From the NCBI RefSeq assembly GCF_011395035.1, contig NZ_CP024768.1, positions 1,485,377 to 1,549,376 of the forward strand: a stretch of DNA of 64,000 nt, written 5' to 3'. The DNA comes from Pantoea cypripedii. Its GTDB lineage: Bacteria > Pseudomonadota > Gammaproteobacteria > Enterobacterales > Enterobacteriaceae. Positions within the stretch are counted from its first letter, which is position 1, and every line of letters starts with the position of its first letter. Positions 42,160 through 51,527 of this stretch are shown piece after piece. A program made the position numbers and the translations under genes. Under the pieces are notes generated by a model. The model did not search any database and had not been told where the DNA came from. It saw nothing but the letters and a program-made list of their open reading frames with translations.

Positions 42160-43847
42160 ATGCGCCATTCGCCCCCTGCGTGTTGATCCCCTGTTATAAC
42201 CACGGTGCGATGCTGGCGTCGGTGCTGCAACGCCTTGCGCCGTTTAATTTGCCGATCATCATCGTTGATGACGGTAGCGATGCGCAGACCCGGCAGCAAA
42301 TCGACGCGCTCAAGGCCCCGCAGCTGCGTATTCATCGCTTAGCCGAAAATCAGGGCAAGGGCGCGGCGGTGATCGCCGGAATGCGTGCGGCGGCGGCGGC
42401 GGGGTACAGCCATGCGCTGCAACTGGACGCTGATGGTCAGCACCAGGTGGAAGATACGCCACGGATGCTTGATGAAGCACGTCGCCATCCACACAGCCTG
42501 ATTTCCGGGCAACCGCTTTACGATGCCTCGATTCCCAAATCGCGTCTGTATGGTCGCTACATCACCCACTTCTGGGTGTGGATTGAAACGCTTTCTTTGT
42601 CACTGAAAGACAGCATGTGTGGATTTCGTGTCTATCCGCTGGAGCCATCGCTGGCCTTATGCGATCGCCAGCCGCTGGGGCAGCGCATGGATTTTGATAC
42701 CGAAATCATGGTGCGTCTCTACTGGCAGGGCACACCGAGCCGCTTCCTGACGACGCGCGTCACCTATCCGCCGAGCGGTGTCTCGCATTTTGATACCCTG
42801 CGCGACAACCTGCGTATTTCGTGGATGCACACTCGCCTGTTCTTCGGCATGTTGCCGCGTATGCCACAGTTGCTGCGTCAGCGTGGAGAAGCGCGCCACT
42901 GGTCGTCAACGCCGGAACGTCGCGGGCAGTGGGGGCTGCGTTTTATGCTGTGGCTTTATCGACGCGCCGGGCGGCTGCCATTTGTGTTGCTGTTATGGCC
43001 GGTGGTGGCCGTGTACTGGCTCAGCGGACGGCGTGCGCGCGCGGCATCGCAGCAGTGGCTGGCGCGGGTGCAACACTGTGCGCAGCAGCAAAAACAGACA
43101 TTGCCAGTGCCGCTCAATAGCTACCGTCACTTCCTGCGTTTTGGCTACAGCATGCTGGATAAGGTCGCGAGCTGGCGTGGTGATCTGCGCTGGGGACGCG
43201 ATATCGATTTTGCTCCCGGCACTGAAGCGGTGATCCGCGCGGCTGAAGGCCGGGGTCATCTGATCCTCGCTTCACACCTCGGCGATATCGAAGCCTGCCG
43301 CGCGATGGCGAAGCAGGTGAGTGGCCTGGTGATCAATGCGCTGGTGTTTACTGACAATGCTCAGCGCTTTCGGCAAGTGCTGGAAAGCATTGCACCGCAG
43401 GCGGGGGTCAATCTGATGCCGGTTACGGATATCGGGCCAGACACCGCGATTCTGCTGCAACAGAAACTGGATGCGGGGGAATGGGTGGCTATTGTTGGCG
43501 ATCGCACCGCCGTGCATCGCCAGCGCGGTGGCGAGCGGCGTGTGGTGTGGAGTGACTTTCTCGGCCAGCCCGCCCCCTTTCCACAGGGACCATTTTTACT
43601 GGCCGCCGCCTTGCGTTGCCCGGTGCTGCTGATGTTTGCCTTGCGTGAGCAGGGCCGATTGCAAGTGCATTGCGAAGCCTTCGCTTCCCCCTTGAGTCTG
43701 CCGCGTGCTACCCGCCAGCAGGCCTTGCAACAGGCGGTGGATCGCTATGCCCGGCGCTTGCAGCATTATGCGCTGCGGGCACCGCTGGACTGGTTTAATT
43801 TTTACGATTTTTGGGCATTACCGGCTGAGGAGAACCGCGATGAGTGA
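42153..43847 (+). CDS. apeJ: APE glycosyltransferase-acyltransferase fusion ApeJ
   Basis: 564-residue two-domain protein. Residues 1-240 are a family 2 glycosyltransferase with VLIPCYNHGAMLASVLQ, IIIVDDGSD and LQLDADGQH. A hydrophobic link at about 265-290 precedes a C-terminal LpxL/HtrB-like lysophospholipid acyltransferase with the H-x4-D block ILASHLGDIEACR and AIVGDRTAV. Start codon GTG at 42153, overlapping apeI. Likely builds the lipid/sugar part of the membrane-bound pigment. Confidence 0.9.
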   Translation: MLNAPFAPCVLIPCYNHGAMLASVLQRLAPFNLPIIIVDDGSDAQTRQQIDALKAPQLRIHRLAENQGKGAAVIAGMRAAAAAGYSHALQLDADGQHQVEDTPRMLDEARRHPHSLISGQPLYDASIPKSRLYGRYITHFWVWIETLSLSLKDSMCGFRVYPLEPSLALCDRQPLGQRMDFDTEIMVRLYWQGTPSRFLTTRVTYPPSGVSHFDTLRDNLRISWMHTRLFFGMLPRMPQLLRQRGEARHWSSTPERRGQWGLRFMLWLYRRAGRLPFVLLLWPVVAVYWLSGRRARAASQQWLARVQHCAQQQKQTLPVPLNSYRHFLRFGYSMLDKVASWRGDLRWGRDIDFAPGTEAVIRAAEGRGHLILASHLGDIEACRAMAKQVSGLVINALVFTDNAQRFRQVLESIAPQAGVNLMPVTDIGPDTAILLQQKLDAGEWVAIVGDRTAVHRQRGGERRVVWSDFLGQPAPFPQGPFLLAAALRCPVLLMFALREQGRLQVHCEAFASPLSLPRATRQQALQQAVDRYARRLQHYALRAPLDWFNFYDFWALPAEENRDE

Positions 43848-44256
43848 GGCAGAACACCGCGCCGAGGTGGAGAGGGTGGTGTCGTTTAACGACTGTGATC
43901 CGATGGGGGTGGTGTGGCATGGCCACTATTTCCGCTTTTTTGAGGCAGCGCGTGAGGCACTGCTGCGCAGCGTGAATTACAGCTACAGCGAAATGGCGGC
44001 CAGCGGCTATGTCTGGCCGGTGGTGGATGCGCGGGTGAAATATCGTCAGCCAATCCGTTGTGAAGAGGTCATTCGCATCAGCGCCACCATTGCAGAATAT
44101 GAGAACCGCCTGCGCATTGATTACATCATTCGTAATGCGCTTGGGCAGGTCACCACCAAAGCGCACACCATTCAGGTGGCGGTGGATCAGACCACGCAGG
44201 AGATGTGTTTCGTCTCGCCTGCCATTTTGTTTGCACGCCTGGGAGTACAACCTTGA
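43840..44256 (+). CDS. apeK: APE thioesterase ApeK
   Basis: 138-residue hotdog thioesterase of the 4-hydroxybenzoyl-CoA thioesterase/YbgC type. The catalytic Asp region NDCDPMGVVWHGHYFRFFE is conserved. ATG at 43840 overlaps apeJ by 8 bases. It may release or proofread acyl intermediates. Confidence 0.92.
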   Translation: MSEAEHRAEVERVVSFNDCDPMGVVWHGHYFRFFEAAREALLRSVNYSYSEMAASGYVWPVVDARVKYRQPIRCEEVIRISATIAEYENRLRIDYIIRNALGQVTTKAHTIQVAVDQTTQEMCFVSPAILFARLGVQP

Positions 44257-44864
44257 AACGTTTTTTGATCGCCATGTTGCTGCTGTGCAGTGCCAGCGTC
44301 GGTGCGGTGACGCTGGACCAGCTGCAACAGCGCTTTGCCAGCCAGCCGGTGATCCGCGCCAACTTCGTCCAGGTCCGTACCATTGCCGGTATGGCGCAAC
44401 CCCTGGTGTCACGCGGGCAATTGCTGATTGCACAGCAACAGGGGCTGTGGTGGCAGCAGAACACCCCTTTCCCCATGACCCTGCTGCTGGATGATCGACG
44501 CATGGTACAAAGCATCAGCGGCCAGCCGCCCCAGGTGATCACCGCCGACAGTAATCCGCAGATGTTCCAGTTTAACCATCTGCTGCGCGCGTTATTCCAG
44601 GCGGATGAGAAAGTGCTGCGGGAGAATTTCACCCTCGAATTTCAGGCGCAGGGGAAAGATAACTGGCAGCTCGGTCTGATACCGAAAGCGGCACCGCTGA
44701 ATAAAATTTTTAACCGCATCGAATTACAGGGGGGCGCGTTTCTTAACCAGATCCGTCTCGATGACAGGCAGGGAGATAAGACAGAAATCACCCTGAGCGC
44801 TACCCGTACCGAACCCGGCCATCTGACCGATGAGGAGCGCGCACGTTTTGCGGCGGCACAGTGA
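44253..44864 (+). CDS. apeL: APE LolA-like periplasmic carrier ApeL
   Basis: 203-residue LolA-like outer membrane lipoprotein carrier fold. Signal peptide at about 1-18 (MKRFLIAMLLLCSASVGA), then LDQLQQRFASQPVIRANFVQ and GLWWQQNTPFPMTLLLDDRR, typical of the family. The start is TTG at 44253, with TTGA overlapping the apeK stop. Thought to carry polyene lipid through the periplasm. Confidence 0.88.
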   Translation: MKRFLIAMLLLCSASVGAVTLDQLQQRFASQPVIRANFVQVRTIAGMAQPLVSRGQLLIAQQQGLWWQQNTPFPMTLLLDDRRMVQSISGQPPQVITADSNPQMFQFNHLLRALFQADEKVLRENFTLEFQAQGKDNWQLGLIPKAAPLNKIFNRIELQGGAFLNQIRLDDRQGDKTEITLSATRTEPGHLTDEERARFAAAQ

Positions 44865-47142
44865 AAGAAACCTGGCGCTGCTGTGGCTGGCGGTGTGTCT
44901 GTTGCTGGCGATGGCACTGGCGCTGTTGTTACCGCGCAGCCAGATCAATAGCAGCGTGCTGGCGCTGCTGCCGCAGCAGAATCTTGGCCAGGCCCCGGCA
45001 GAGATCCAGCAGGCGTTTATGCAGCGTCTTGATCGGCAACTGGTGTGGCTGGTCAGCACCGACGGCGAGGATGGCGAGGCAGCCGCAGCCTGGTGGCAGG
45101 CGAAATTGCAGGCGTTACCTCTGCTTGCTCAGGTTAGCGGCGCGATGGACGATCAGCAGATGCAACGCTGGGGGAGTTTTGCCTGGCAGCATCGTAATGG
45201 CTTGATCGACGAGTCCACGCGAGCGCGTCTGCAAAATAGTGGCACAGCTCAGGCTGACTGGATTCTGGCGCAGCTGTTTTCCGCCTTTGCTGGCGTCAGC
45301 AGCCAGGAATTACAACATGATCCGCTGCTGCTGGTGCGTGGGGCGCAGCTGGCCTTGCAGCAAAACGCCAGCAAAATGGTGTTGCGTAATGGCTGGCTGA
45401 CGGTGAATGACGCGCAGCAGCGTCGCTGGTACTTCCTGCATGGCGAGCTGGCGAGCAATGCTTTCAGCATCCAGCAAAGCCAGCAACTGGTCGCGGCGTT
45501 GCAGCAGCTGGAACAACAGCTGACAACGCGCTGGCCGCATGCCCGGTTGCTGACACGCGGCACGGTGTTGTTCAGCAATGATGCCAGCCAGCGCGCACAA
45601 CATGATGTGGAGACCCTCGGCAGCGTCACGCTGGGAGGATTGTTGCTGCTGATTTGGCTGGTATTCCGCTCACTGCGCCCGCTGGCCTTGTGCGCGCTGT
45701 CGGTGGCGATTGGCGCGATGGCGGGCACGGTAGCGACCTTGTTGTGCTTCGGCGAACTGCATCTGACGACGTTGGTGATGAGCCTGAGCATCGTCGGGAT
45801 CTCAGCGGATTACACCCTTTACTACCTCACCGAACGCATGGTGCATGGCGATCGGGCCACACCGTGGCAAAGCCTGGCGAAGGTGCGCGCTACGCTGCTG
45901 CTGGCGCTTGCCACCACCGCCATTGCCTGGCTACTGATGCTGCTGGCCCCCTTTCCTGGCCTGCGTCAGCTGGCGGTGTTTGCCGCCAGTGGACTGAGCG
46001 CATCCTGCCTGACAGTGATCTGTTTTTATCCGTGGCTGGTACGTGGTCTGCCGGTGCGCCCGATACCGGGTATGGTGTGGCTGGCGCGCTGGCTGGCGGC
46101 GTGGCGGCGTAATCGCGGATTGATATGGGGACTGCCTGCGCTGGTGGCGATTTATGCGCTGACCGGCATACTGCAACTGCGGGTGGACGATAATATTGCG
46201 CATCTGCAAAGCGCTCCGGCGCAGTTGCTGGCGCAGGATCGACAGCTGGCACAACTCACCGGCCAGCAAGCCGATCAGACCTGGTTTGTGGTGTGGGGCG
46301 ATAATGCCCAGCAAACCCTGCAACGCCTGAGTGCGCTGGCACCCAGGCTGCAACAGGCGCAGCAACGCGGCGAACTGTCCGGTTATCGCCTGCTGCCGCT
46401 CAACTCGCTGGCGCAGCAGCAACAGGATGTGAGGTTGTTGCAACAGGCGGCCCCGGCGATAGCGGCGCGGCTGCAACAGGCGGGCGTCACCCCGGCGCAG
46501 GCCGATCTGCGCGCCATGCCGGTGACACCGGACGACTGGCTGGCAAGTCCGCTCAGCGAGGGCTGGCGTTTGCTGTGGCTGTCGCTGCCGGATGGTCGCA
46601 GCAGCGTGCTGGTGCCGGTGTCAGGCGTGCGCAACAGCGGCGCGCTCCAGCAACTGGCGCAGCAGCAGCAGGGGGTCAGCTGGGTTGATCGCAAAGCCAG
46701 TTATGATCAGCTGTTTGCCTTCTGGCGCACCCTGCTGAGTGGCTTGCTGGCGCTGGCGCTGCTGCTGATTACCCTGAGCTATCTGATCCGGCTTGGGCTG
46801 AAAGCGGGCCTGCGTAGCGCGCTGCCTTCCTGGCTATCGCTGGCGGCAGCACTGGCTACGCTTGGCTGGATTGGTGCCACGCTCAACCTTTTTGCCTTAC
46901 TGGCGCTGATTCTGGTGCTGGGGATAGGTATCAATTACACGCTGTTTTTCAGCAACCCACGCGGTACGCCGCTGACCTCGATGCTGGCGGTTACGCTGGC
47001 GATGATGACCACGCTGCTGACGCTGGGCATGCTGGTGTTCAGCAGCACAGCGGCCATCAGCAGCTTTGGCACCGTGTTGTGCAGCGGCATCTTCTGCGCA
47101 TTTTTGCTGGCCCCGCTGGCCGCAGGGAAAAGAAAACCATGA
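44830..47142 (+). CDS. apeM: APE MMPL-type exporter ApeM
   Basis: 770-residue RND/MMPL membrane protein with two halves, each with one helix, a periplasmic domain and a bundle of five. Landmarks are SLSIVGISADYTLYYLTERM and LILVLGIGINYTLFFSNPRG, the paired GxxxDY-like motifs; note that the second has N where the first has D. It overlaps apeL by 35 bases. It is the probable exporter of APE lipid, next to a LolA-like and a lipoprotein gene. Confidence 0.9.
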   Translation: MRSAHVLRRHSERNLALLWLAVCLLLAMALALLLPRSQINSSVLALLPQQNLGQAPAEIQQAFMQRLDRQLVWLVSTDGEDGEAAAAWWQAKLQALPLLAQVSGAMDDQQMQRWGSFAWQHRNGLIDESTRARLQNSGTAQADWILAQLFSAFAGVSSQELQHDPLLLVRGAQLALQQNASKMVLRNGWLTVNDAQQRRWYFLHGELASNAFSIQQSQQLVAALQQLEQQLTTRWPHARLLTRGTVLFSNDASQRAQHDVETLGSVTLGGLLLLIWLVFRSLRPLALCALSVAIGAMAGTVATLLCFGELHLTTLVMSLSIVGISADYTLYYLTERMVHGDRATPWQSLAKVRATLLLALATTAIAWLLMLLAPFPGLRQLAVFAASGLSASCLTVICFYPWLVRGLPVRPIPGMVWLARWLAAWRRNRGLIWGLPALVAIYALTGILQLRVDDNIAHLQSAPAQLLAQDRQLAQLTGQQADQTWFVVWGDNAQQTLQRLSALAPRLQQAQQRGELSGYRLLPLNSLAQQQQDVRLLQQAAPAIAARLQQAGVTPAQADLRAMPVTPDDWLASPLSEGWRLLWLSLPDGRSSVLVPVSGVRNSGALQQLAQQQQGVSWVDRKASYDQLFAFWRTLLSGLLALALLLITLSYLIRLGLKAGLRSALPSWLSLAAALATLGWIGATLNLFALLALILVLGIGINYTLFFSNPRGTPLTSMLAVTLAMMTTLLTLGMLVFSSTAAISSFGTVLCSGIFCAFLLAPLAAGKRKP

Positions 47143-47714
47143 TAAAGAAAAGCCTGATTTTGCTGCTGTTTAGCCTGTTGATCGGCGGGTGTGCGCAGCA
47201 GACGACACAACCCAACCGGCCAACTGCCTGGCTTAAACCGGGCGTGCGTGTCACGTTGCCCGTGCCGGGCATTTCCCCGGCGTTTCAGCAGCAACAGCTA
47301 TTAACCGGCCATACTAAAGGTAAAACGCAATCGCTGCTGGTGTTGCTGGCGGCGGATGGGCAGCACATCAGCCTTGCCGGATTGTCGTCACTCGGTATCC
47401 GGCTATTCAGCGTCACTTACGACGCCAGTGGCATCCATACTCAACAAATGATGGCGTTACCGGAGATGCCGCCAGCCAGCCAGGTACTGGCCGATGTCAT
47501 GCTCAGCCACTGGCCGATTAGCGCCTGGCTGCCGCAGTTACCCAGCGGCTGGCAGTTGCAGGATATTGGCGATCGGCGTGAGCTGCGCGATCCCTCCGGC
47601 ACAGTGGTGACGTTGATTCATTACATCCAGCGTGGCAAGCAACGTGACCCCATCAGCATCGAACAGCGTGCTTTTGGTTATCTGATTCAGATTCAAACCC
47701 TGGACGCATCATGA
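47139..47714 (+). CDS. apeN: APE cluster lipoprotein ApeN (DUF3261)
   Basis: 191-residue lipoprotein with signal MIKKSLILLLFSLLIGGCAQ and lipobox LIGGC. The rest resembles DUF3261, often beside MMPL exporters in APE clusters and thought to be a LolB-like receptor on the outer membrane. ATG overlaps apeM by 4 bases and its stop overlaps apeO. Confidence 0.86.
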   Translation: MIKKSLILLLFSLLIGGCAQQTTQPNRPTAWLKPGVRVTLPVPGISPAFQQQQLLTGHTKGKTQSLLVLLAADGQHISLAGLSSLGIRLFSVTYDASGIHTQQMMALPEMPPASQVLADVMLSHWPISAWLPQLPSGWQLQDIGDRRELRDPSGTVVTLIHYIQRGKQRDPISIEQRAFGYLIQIQTLDAS

Positions 47715-48868
47715 TTTATATCTCGGCTTACGGCATGGTCAATGCGCTGGGCAACAGCCATGCGCAGATCGCTGCGCAATTGCAGCTGGGCGAAGCGCCA
47801 GGGATGCAGCCGCGCGACGGCTGGCTGCAGGCAGGTAAACGTTGCTGGCTGGGGGCGGTGCAGGGCGAGCTGCCCGTCATCCCGCAAGCGCTGGCGGCGC
47901 ACAATACCCGCAATAACCGGCTGCTACTGGCGGCGCTGGCACAAATTCATCCGGCGCTGGAGGCCGCGGTTGCGCAGTATGGCCGCGACCGGGTGGCGGT
48001 GATCCTTGGCACCAGCACCTCGGGCGTGGATGAAGGCGATCGTCAGGTTAACGCGGGCTTAGACGGTTATGACTACCGGATGCAGGAGCTGGGCGATCCC
48101 TCGCGCTTTCTGGCCGCGTATCTGCAACTGGATGGCCCGGCCTATACCCTTTCCACCGCCTGTTCTTCCAGCGCCCGGGCGATTATCAGCGGTGCACGCC
48201 TGATTGCCGCCGGTCTGGCGGATGTGGCGCTGGTAGGCGGAGCCGACTCGCTCAGCCGTATGCCAATTAATGGATTTGCCAGCCTTGAGTCGTTATCGGA
48301 ACAGCAATGCGCACCGTTCAGCCGCGATCGTGATGGGATCTCGATTGGAGAAGCGGCAGCGCTGCTGCTGCTGACGCGGGAGCCTCAGCCGCTGGCATTG
48401 CTGGGGGTGGGGGAATCATCGGATGCCTGGCATATGTCGGCCCCGCATCCGGAAGGGAGCGGGGCGGAGCGCGCGATGGTCATGGCCTTGCAGCAGGCGG
48501 GTTTAGCCCCTGAACAGGTCGGTTATATCAACCTGCATGGCACCGCCACGCCGCTTAACGACCAGGTGGAGGCGGCGGTGGTGCATCGTCTGTTTGGTGA
48601 TGGTGTTCCCTGCAGTTCTACCAAACATCTTACCGGCCACACATTGGGTGCGGCCGGTGCCACGGAAGCGGCGCTGTCGTTGTTGCTGCTGGAGCAGCAT
48701 TTACCGCTGCCGGGGCAGGATTTTTCGCAGGCCGAACGCGATCCCTCGCTGCCGGACTGCGGCTTGATTAGCGTGCCGACCCCGCTGGTGCGGCCGGTGA
48801 TCGCCTCCAACTCTTTTGCTTTTGGCGGGAATAATACCTGCCTGATTACAGGACGAATCGATGGCTGA
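47711..48868 (+). CDS. apeO: APE ketosynthase ApeO
   Basis: 385-residue beta-ketoacyl-ACP synthase (FabF type). Catalytic triad: Cys in TLSTACSSSARAII, His in NLHGTATPLNDQVE, and His in STKHLTGHTLGAAGATE. GGNNTCLI near the end is typical. Expected partner of the inactive ApeC for chain growth. 4-base overlap with apeN, 8-base overlap with apeP. Confidence 0.93.
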   Translation: MIYISAYGMVNALGNSHAQIAAQLQLGEAPGMQPRDGWLQAGKRCWLGAVQGELPVIPQALAAHNTRNNRLLLAALAQIHPALEAAVAQYGRDRVAVILGTSTSGVDEGDRQVNAGLDGYDYRMQELGDPSRFLAAYLQLDGPAYTLSTACSSSARAIISGARLIAAGLADVALVGGADSLSRMPINGFASLESLSEQQCAPFSRDRDGISIGEAAALLLLTREPQPLALLGVGESSDAWHMSAPHPEGSGAERAMVMALQQAGLAPEQVGYINLHGTATPLNDQVEAAVVHRLFGDGVPCSSTKHLTGHTLGAAGATEAALSLLLLEQHLPLPGQDFSQAERDPSLPDCGLISVPTPLVRPVIASNSFAFGGNNTCLITGRIDG

Positions 48869-49343
48869 TTTTTTACCGCCAGAGGCGTATTTGCCGCATC
48901 GCGCGCCAATGTTGCTGTTGGAGCGCGTCATCAACGTCACCGCAGATAGCGTGATCTGCCTGGTGTCGGTGGACCCTGAGGGCGTACTGGGCCCGTTTCT
49001 GACCCCACAGGGAGAGCTGCCCGCCTGGTTCGGCGTGGAGATTATGGCGCAGACGGTGGGGGTGTGGTCGGGGTTTCACGCCAGGGAGCAGGGGGTGACG
49101 CAGATTCGCCCCGGCATGCTGCTGGGCGGACGTGGCTATCGCGTGGCGGCGGCAACCTTCCCGGCAGGCGCGAACTTGCAGGTGATGATGCATTTGCTGA
49201 TGCGCGATGCGCGTCTCGGCAGTTTTGAAGGGGAAATCCGCCATGGAGATCGATGCCTGGCCAGTGGCCGGCTCAACACCTGGCAGCCGGATGATGACGA
49301 ATTACAACCATTATTAGCACAAGGAGAACGTCATAATGCGTAG
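48861..49343 (+). CDS. apeP: APE dehydratase ApeP
   Basis: 160-residue hotdog dehydratase-like protein beginning MADFLPPEAYLPHRAPMLLL, with the family segment ELPAWFGVEIMAQTVGVWSG near 53-72. A second dehydratase beside ApeI is typical of APE loci. Overlaps both neighbours by 8 bases. Confidence 0.9.
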   Translation: MADFLPPEAYLPHRAPMLLLERVINVTADSVICLVSVDPEGVLGPFLTPQGELPAWFGVEIMAQTVGVWSGFHAREQGVTQIRPGMLLGGRGYRVAAATFPAGANLQVMMHLLMRDARLGSFEGEIRHGDRCLASGRLNTWQPDDDELQPLLAQGERHNA

Positions 49344-50064
49344 CGTATTAGTGACCGGGGCGAGCAAGGGAATCGGACAAGCCATTGCATGGCGTCTGGC
49401 TCAGGATGGTTTCCATGTGGTGGTGCATTATCACCGTGATGCCAGCGGTGCAAGGCAAACGCTGGAACAGATTATCGCAGCGGGTGGTTCCGGCCGGACA
49501 TTGCAGTTTGATGTGGCGCAGCGTGTGGCGACACGAGATGCGCTGGAGCAGGATATCGCCACCCATGGTGCTTACTATGGCGTGGTCAGCAATGCCGGGA
49601 TCACCCGGGATGCGGCATTCCCGGCACTCAAGGATGACGAGTGGGACAGCGTGATTCACACCAATCTCGACAGCTTTTATAACGTCATCCAGCCTTGTGT
49701 GATGCCGATGATTGGGCTGCGCCAGGGAGGACGGATTGTCACGCTATCGTCGGTCTCCGGCATCATGGGCAATCGCGGCCAGGTCAATTATAGCGCGGCG
49801 AAAGCGGGCATTATCGGTGCCACCAAAGCGCTGGCGATTGAGCTGGCGAAACGCAAAATTACCGTTAACTGCATCGCGCCGGGACTGATCGCTACCGCTA
49901 TGGCCGGGCTGGAATCGCAGGTGATTGATGAAGCGCTGAAACTGATTCCGATGAAGCGCATGGGGGCAGCGGAAGAAGTGGCCGGGCTGGCGAGTTACCT
50001 GATGTCGGACATTGCGGGTTATGTCACGCGGCAGGTGATTTCAATCAATGGGGGTATGCTGTGA
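49336..50064 (+). CDS. apeQ: APE 3-ketoacyl-ACP reductase ApeQ
   Basis: 242-residue FabG-like short-chain dehydrogenase. NADP-binding TGASKGIGQAIA at 7-18, NAG segment VVSNAGITRDAAF, and catalytic Ser-Tyr-Lys with SSVSG and YSAAKAG. Its ribosome site AAGGAG lies in the end of apeP. Confidence 0.95.
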   Translation: MRSVLVTGASKGIGQAIAWRLAQDGFHVVVHYHRDASGARQTLEQIIAAGGSGRTLQFDVAQRVATRDALEQDIATHGAYYGVVSNAGITRDAAFPALKDDEWDSVIHTNLDSFYNVIQPCVMPMIGLRQGGRIVTLSSVSGIMGNRGQVNYSAAKAGIIGATKALAIELAKRKITVNCIAPGLIATAMAGLESQVIDEALKLIPMKRMGAAEEVAGLASYLMSDIAGYVTRQVISINGGML

Positions 50065-51296
50065 TTCAGCGTGTGGTGGTAACCGGAATGGGCGGTGTCA
50101 CCGCCTTTGGTGAGAGCTGGCCTGCGGTGGCCGCGCGCCTGAAGCAAGGCAAAAACGCGGTGCGCCATATGCCGGAATGGCAGGTGTATGCTGGTCTGCA
50201 TACCTTGCTGGGCGCGCCGGTGGATGATTTTACCTTGCCTGAGCACTACACCCGCAAGCGTATCCGCGCCATGGGACGGGTGTCGCTGCTGGCGACGCGT
50301 GCCACCGAGCTGGCGCTGGAGCAGGCGGGGTTGATCGGGCATCCGGTGCTCACCCATGGTGAAACCGGCATTGCTTACGGCTCCTCAACGGGGAGCACCG
50401 GTCCGGTCAGCGAATTTGCCACCATGCTGACGGAAAAACACACCAACAATATCACTGGCACCACCTATGTGCAGATGATGCCGCACACCACGGCAGTCAA
50501 CGCTGGGCTGTTTTTTGGTTTACGTGGACGGGTGATCCCCACCTCAAGCGCCTGTACTTCGGGCAGCCAGGCGATTGGTTATGCATGGGAAGCGATTCGT
50601 CACGGTTATCAGACGGTGATGGTGGCGGGTGGGGCGGAGGAACTCTGTCCATCGGAAGCGGCGGTATTCGATACGCTGTTTGCCACCAGCCAGCGCAATG
50701 ACGCGCCGCACGCCACACCCGCACCGTTCGATCAACAGCGTGATGGGCTGGTGATTGGCGAGGGGGCGGGCACGCTGATTCTGGAATCACTGCACCATGC
50801 CCAGGTACGGGGTGCCACCATTTATGCCGAGCTGGTGGGTTTTCATACCAATTGTGATGCGGCCCATATCACCCAACCGCAGCAGGAAACCATGCAGGTT
50901 TGCATTGAACGTGCCCTGCAAAGCGCCGGGCTAACGCCGGATCAGATTGGCTATATTAATGCACACGGTACGGCTACCGATCGCGGCGATATTGCCGAAA
51001 GCCAGGCCACGGCGGCGGTGTTCGGTGCCAGCACGCCGATCTCATCATTAAAAAGTTACTTCGGCCATACACTCGGTGCCTGCGGTTCGCTGGAGGCATG
51101 GATGAGTATTGAGATGATGCGTGAAGGCTGGTTCGCTCCGACGTTGAATCTGACGCAGCCTGCCGCAGAATGTGGCGAGCTGGATTACATCATGGGTGGC
51201 GTGCGCCATATCGAGACTGAGTATATCCAGTCGAACAATTTTGCTTTTGGTGGCATTAACACTTCGCTGGTGTTTCGCCGCTGGCAGGATGGATAA
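50061..51296 (+). CDS. apeR: APE ketosynthase ApeR
   Basis: 411-residue beta-ketoacyl-ACP synthase. Catalytic Cys in TSSACTSGSQAIGY, His in NAHGTATDRGDIAE, and Lys/His in SLKSYFGHTLGACGS. In characterised APE systems ApeR acts as initiating or additional ketosynthase. It is the last gene of the operon, overlapping apeQ by 4 bases, and is followed by a REP-like palindrome. Confidence 0.93.
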   Translation: MIQRVVVTGMGGVTAFGESWPAVAARLKQGKNAVRHMPEWQVYAGLHTLLGAPVDDFTLPEHYTRKRIRAMGRVSLLATRATELALEQAGLIGHPVLTHGETGIAYGSSTGSTGPVSEFATMLTEKHTNNITGTTYVQMMPHTTAVNAGLFFGLRGRVIPTSSACTSGSQAIGYAWEAIRHGYQTVMVAGGAEELCPSEAAVFDTLFATSQRNDAPHATPAPFDQQRDGLVIGEGAGTLILESLHHAQVRGATIYAELVGFHTNCDAAHITQPQQETMQVCIERALQSAGLTPDQIGYINAHGTATDRGDIAESQATAAVFGASTPISSLKSYFGHTLGACGSLEAWMSIEMMREGWFAPTLNLTQPAAECGELDYIMGGVRHIETEYIQSNNFAFGGINTSLVFRRWQDG

Positions 51297-51307
51297 CCGA
51301 AAACCCC

Positions 51308-51366
51308 GCGCAATAAATTGCGCCGCTACAAATCGCACAGCAGCGTAGCGGCACGATTTATCGCGC
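51308..51366. repeat. REP-like extragenic palindrome
   Basis: Arms of 22 bases at 51308-51329 and 51345-51366 are inverted repeats with three mismatches, all compatible with G-U pairs (core GCCGCTAC/GTAGCGGC). A partial copy of the outer part recurs at about 51393-51402. The element resembles palindromes common between genes in Pantoea-type genomes. It could end the APE transcript or stabilise its 3' end. Confidence 0.7.
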
Positions 51367-51482
51367 ACTGGCGGGCACGCTGCTGGACCCCCGCGCAATA
51401 AACCTTCCCCCATGTCTGGAATTTGTAAAGAAATGCCAGGAATTTTCTTGCATTCAGCGCTGCTGTCCGCATAATCGCAAAC

Positions 51483-51501
51483 CGCAATAATAATGATTAT
51501 C
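51483..51501 (+). promoter_or_regulatory. Fur-box-like site upstream of the TonB receptor
   Basis: Read on the minus strand, GATAATCATTATTATTGCG matches the 19-base Fur consensus at 13 positions, including the first six. It lies 27 bases before the receptor ATG, so iron repression is likely. Confidence 0.7.
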
Positions 51502-51527
51502 AGTTTGCTTTGCATTAGGGGATATCC

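Noticed and set aside
44205..44252. Upstream extension of the apeL frame
   Set aside because: The extra residues overlap apeK and would bury the signal peptide; the TTG at 44253 gives a clean signal sequence and the usual 4-base overlap.
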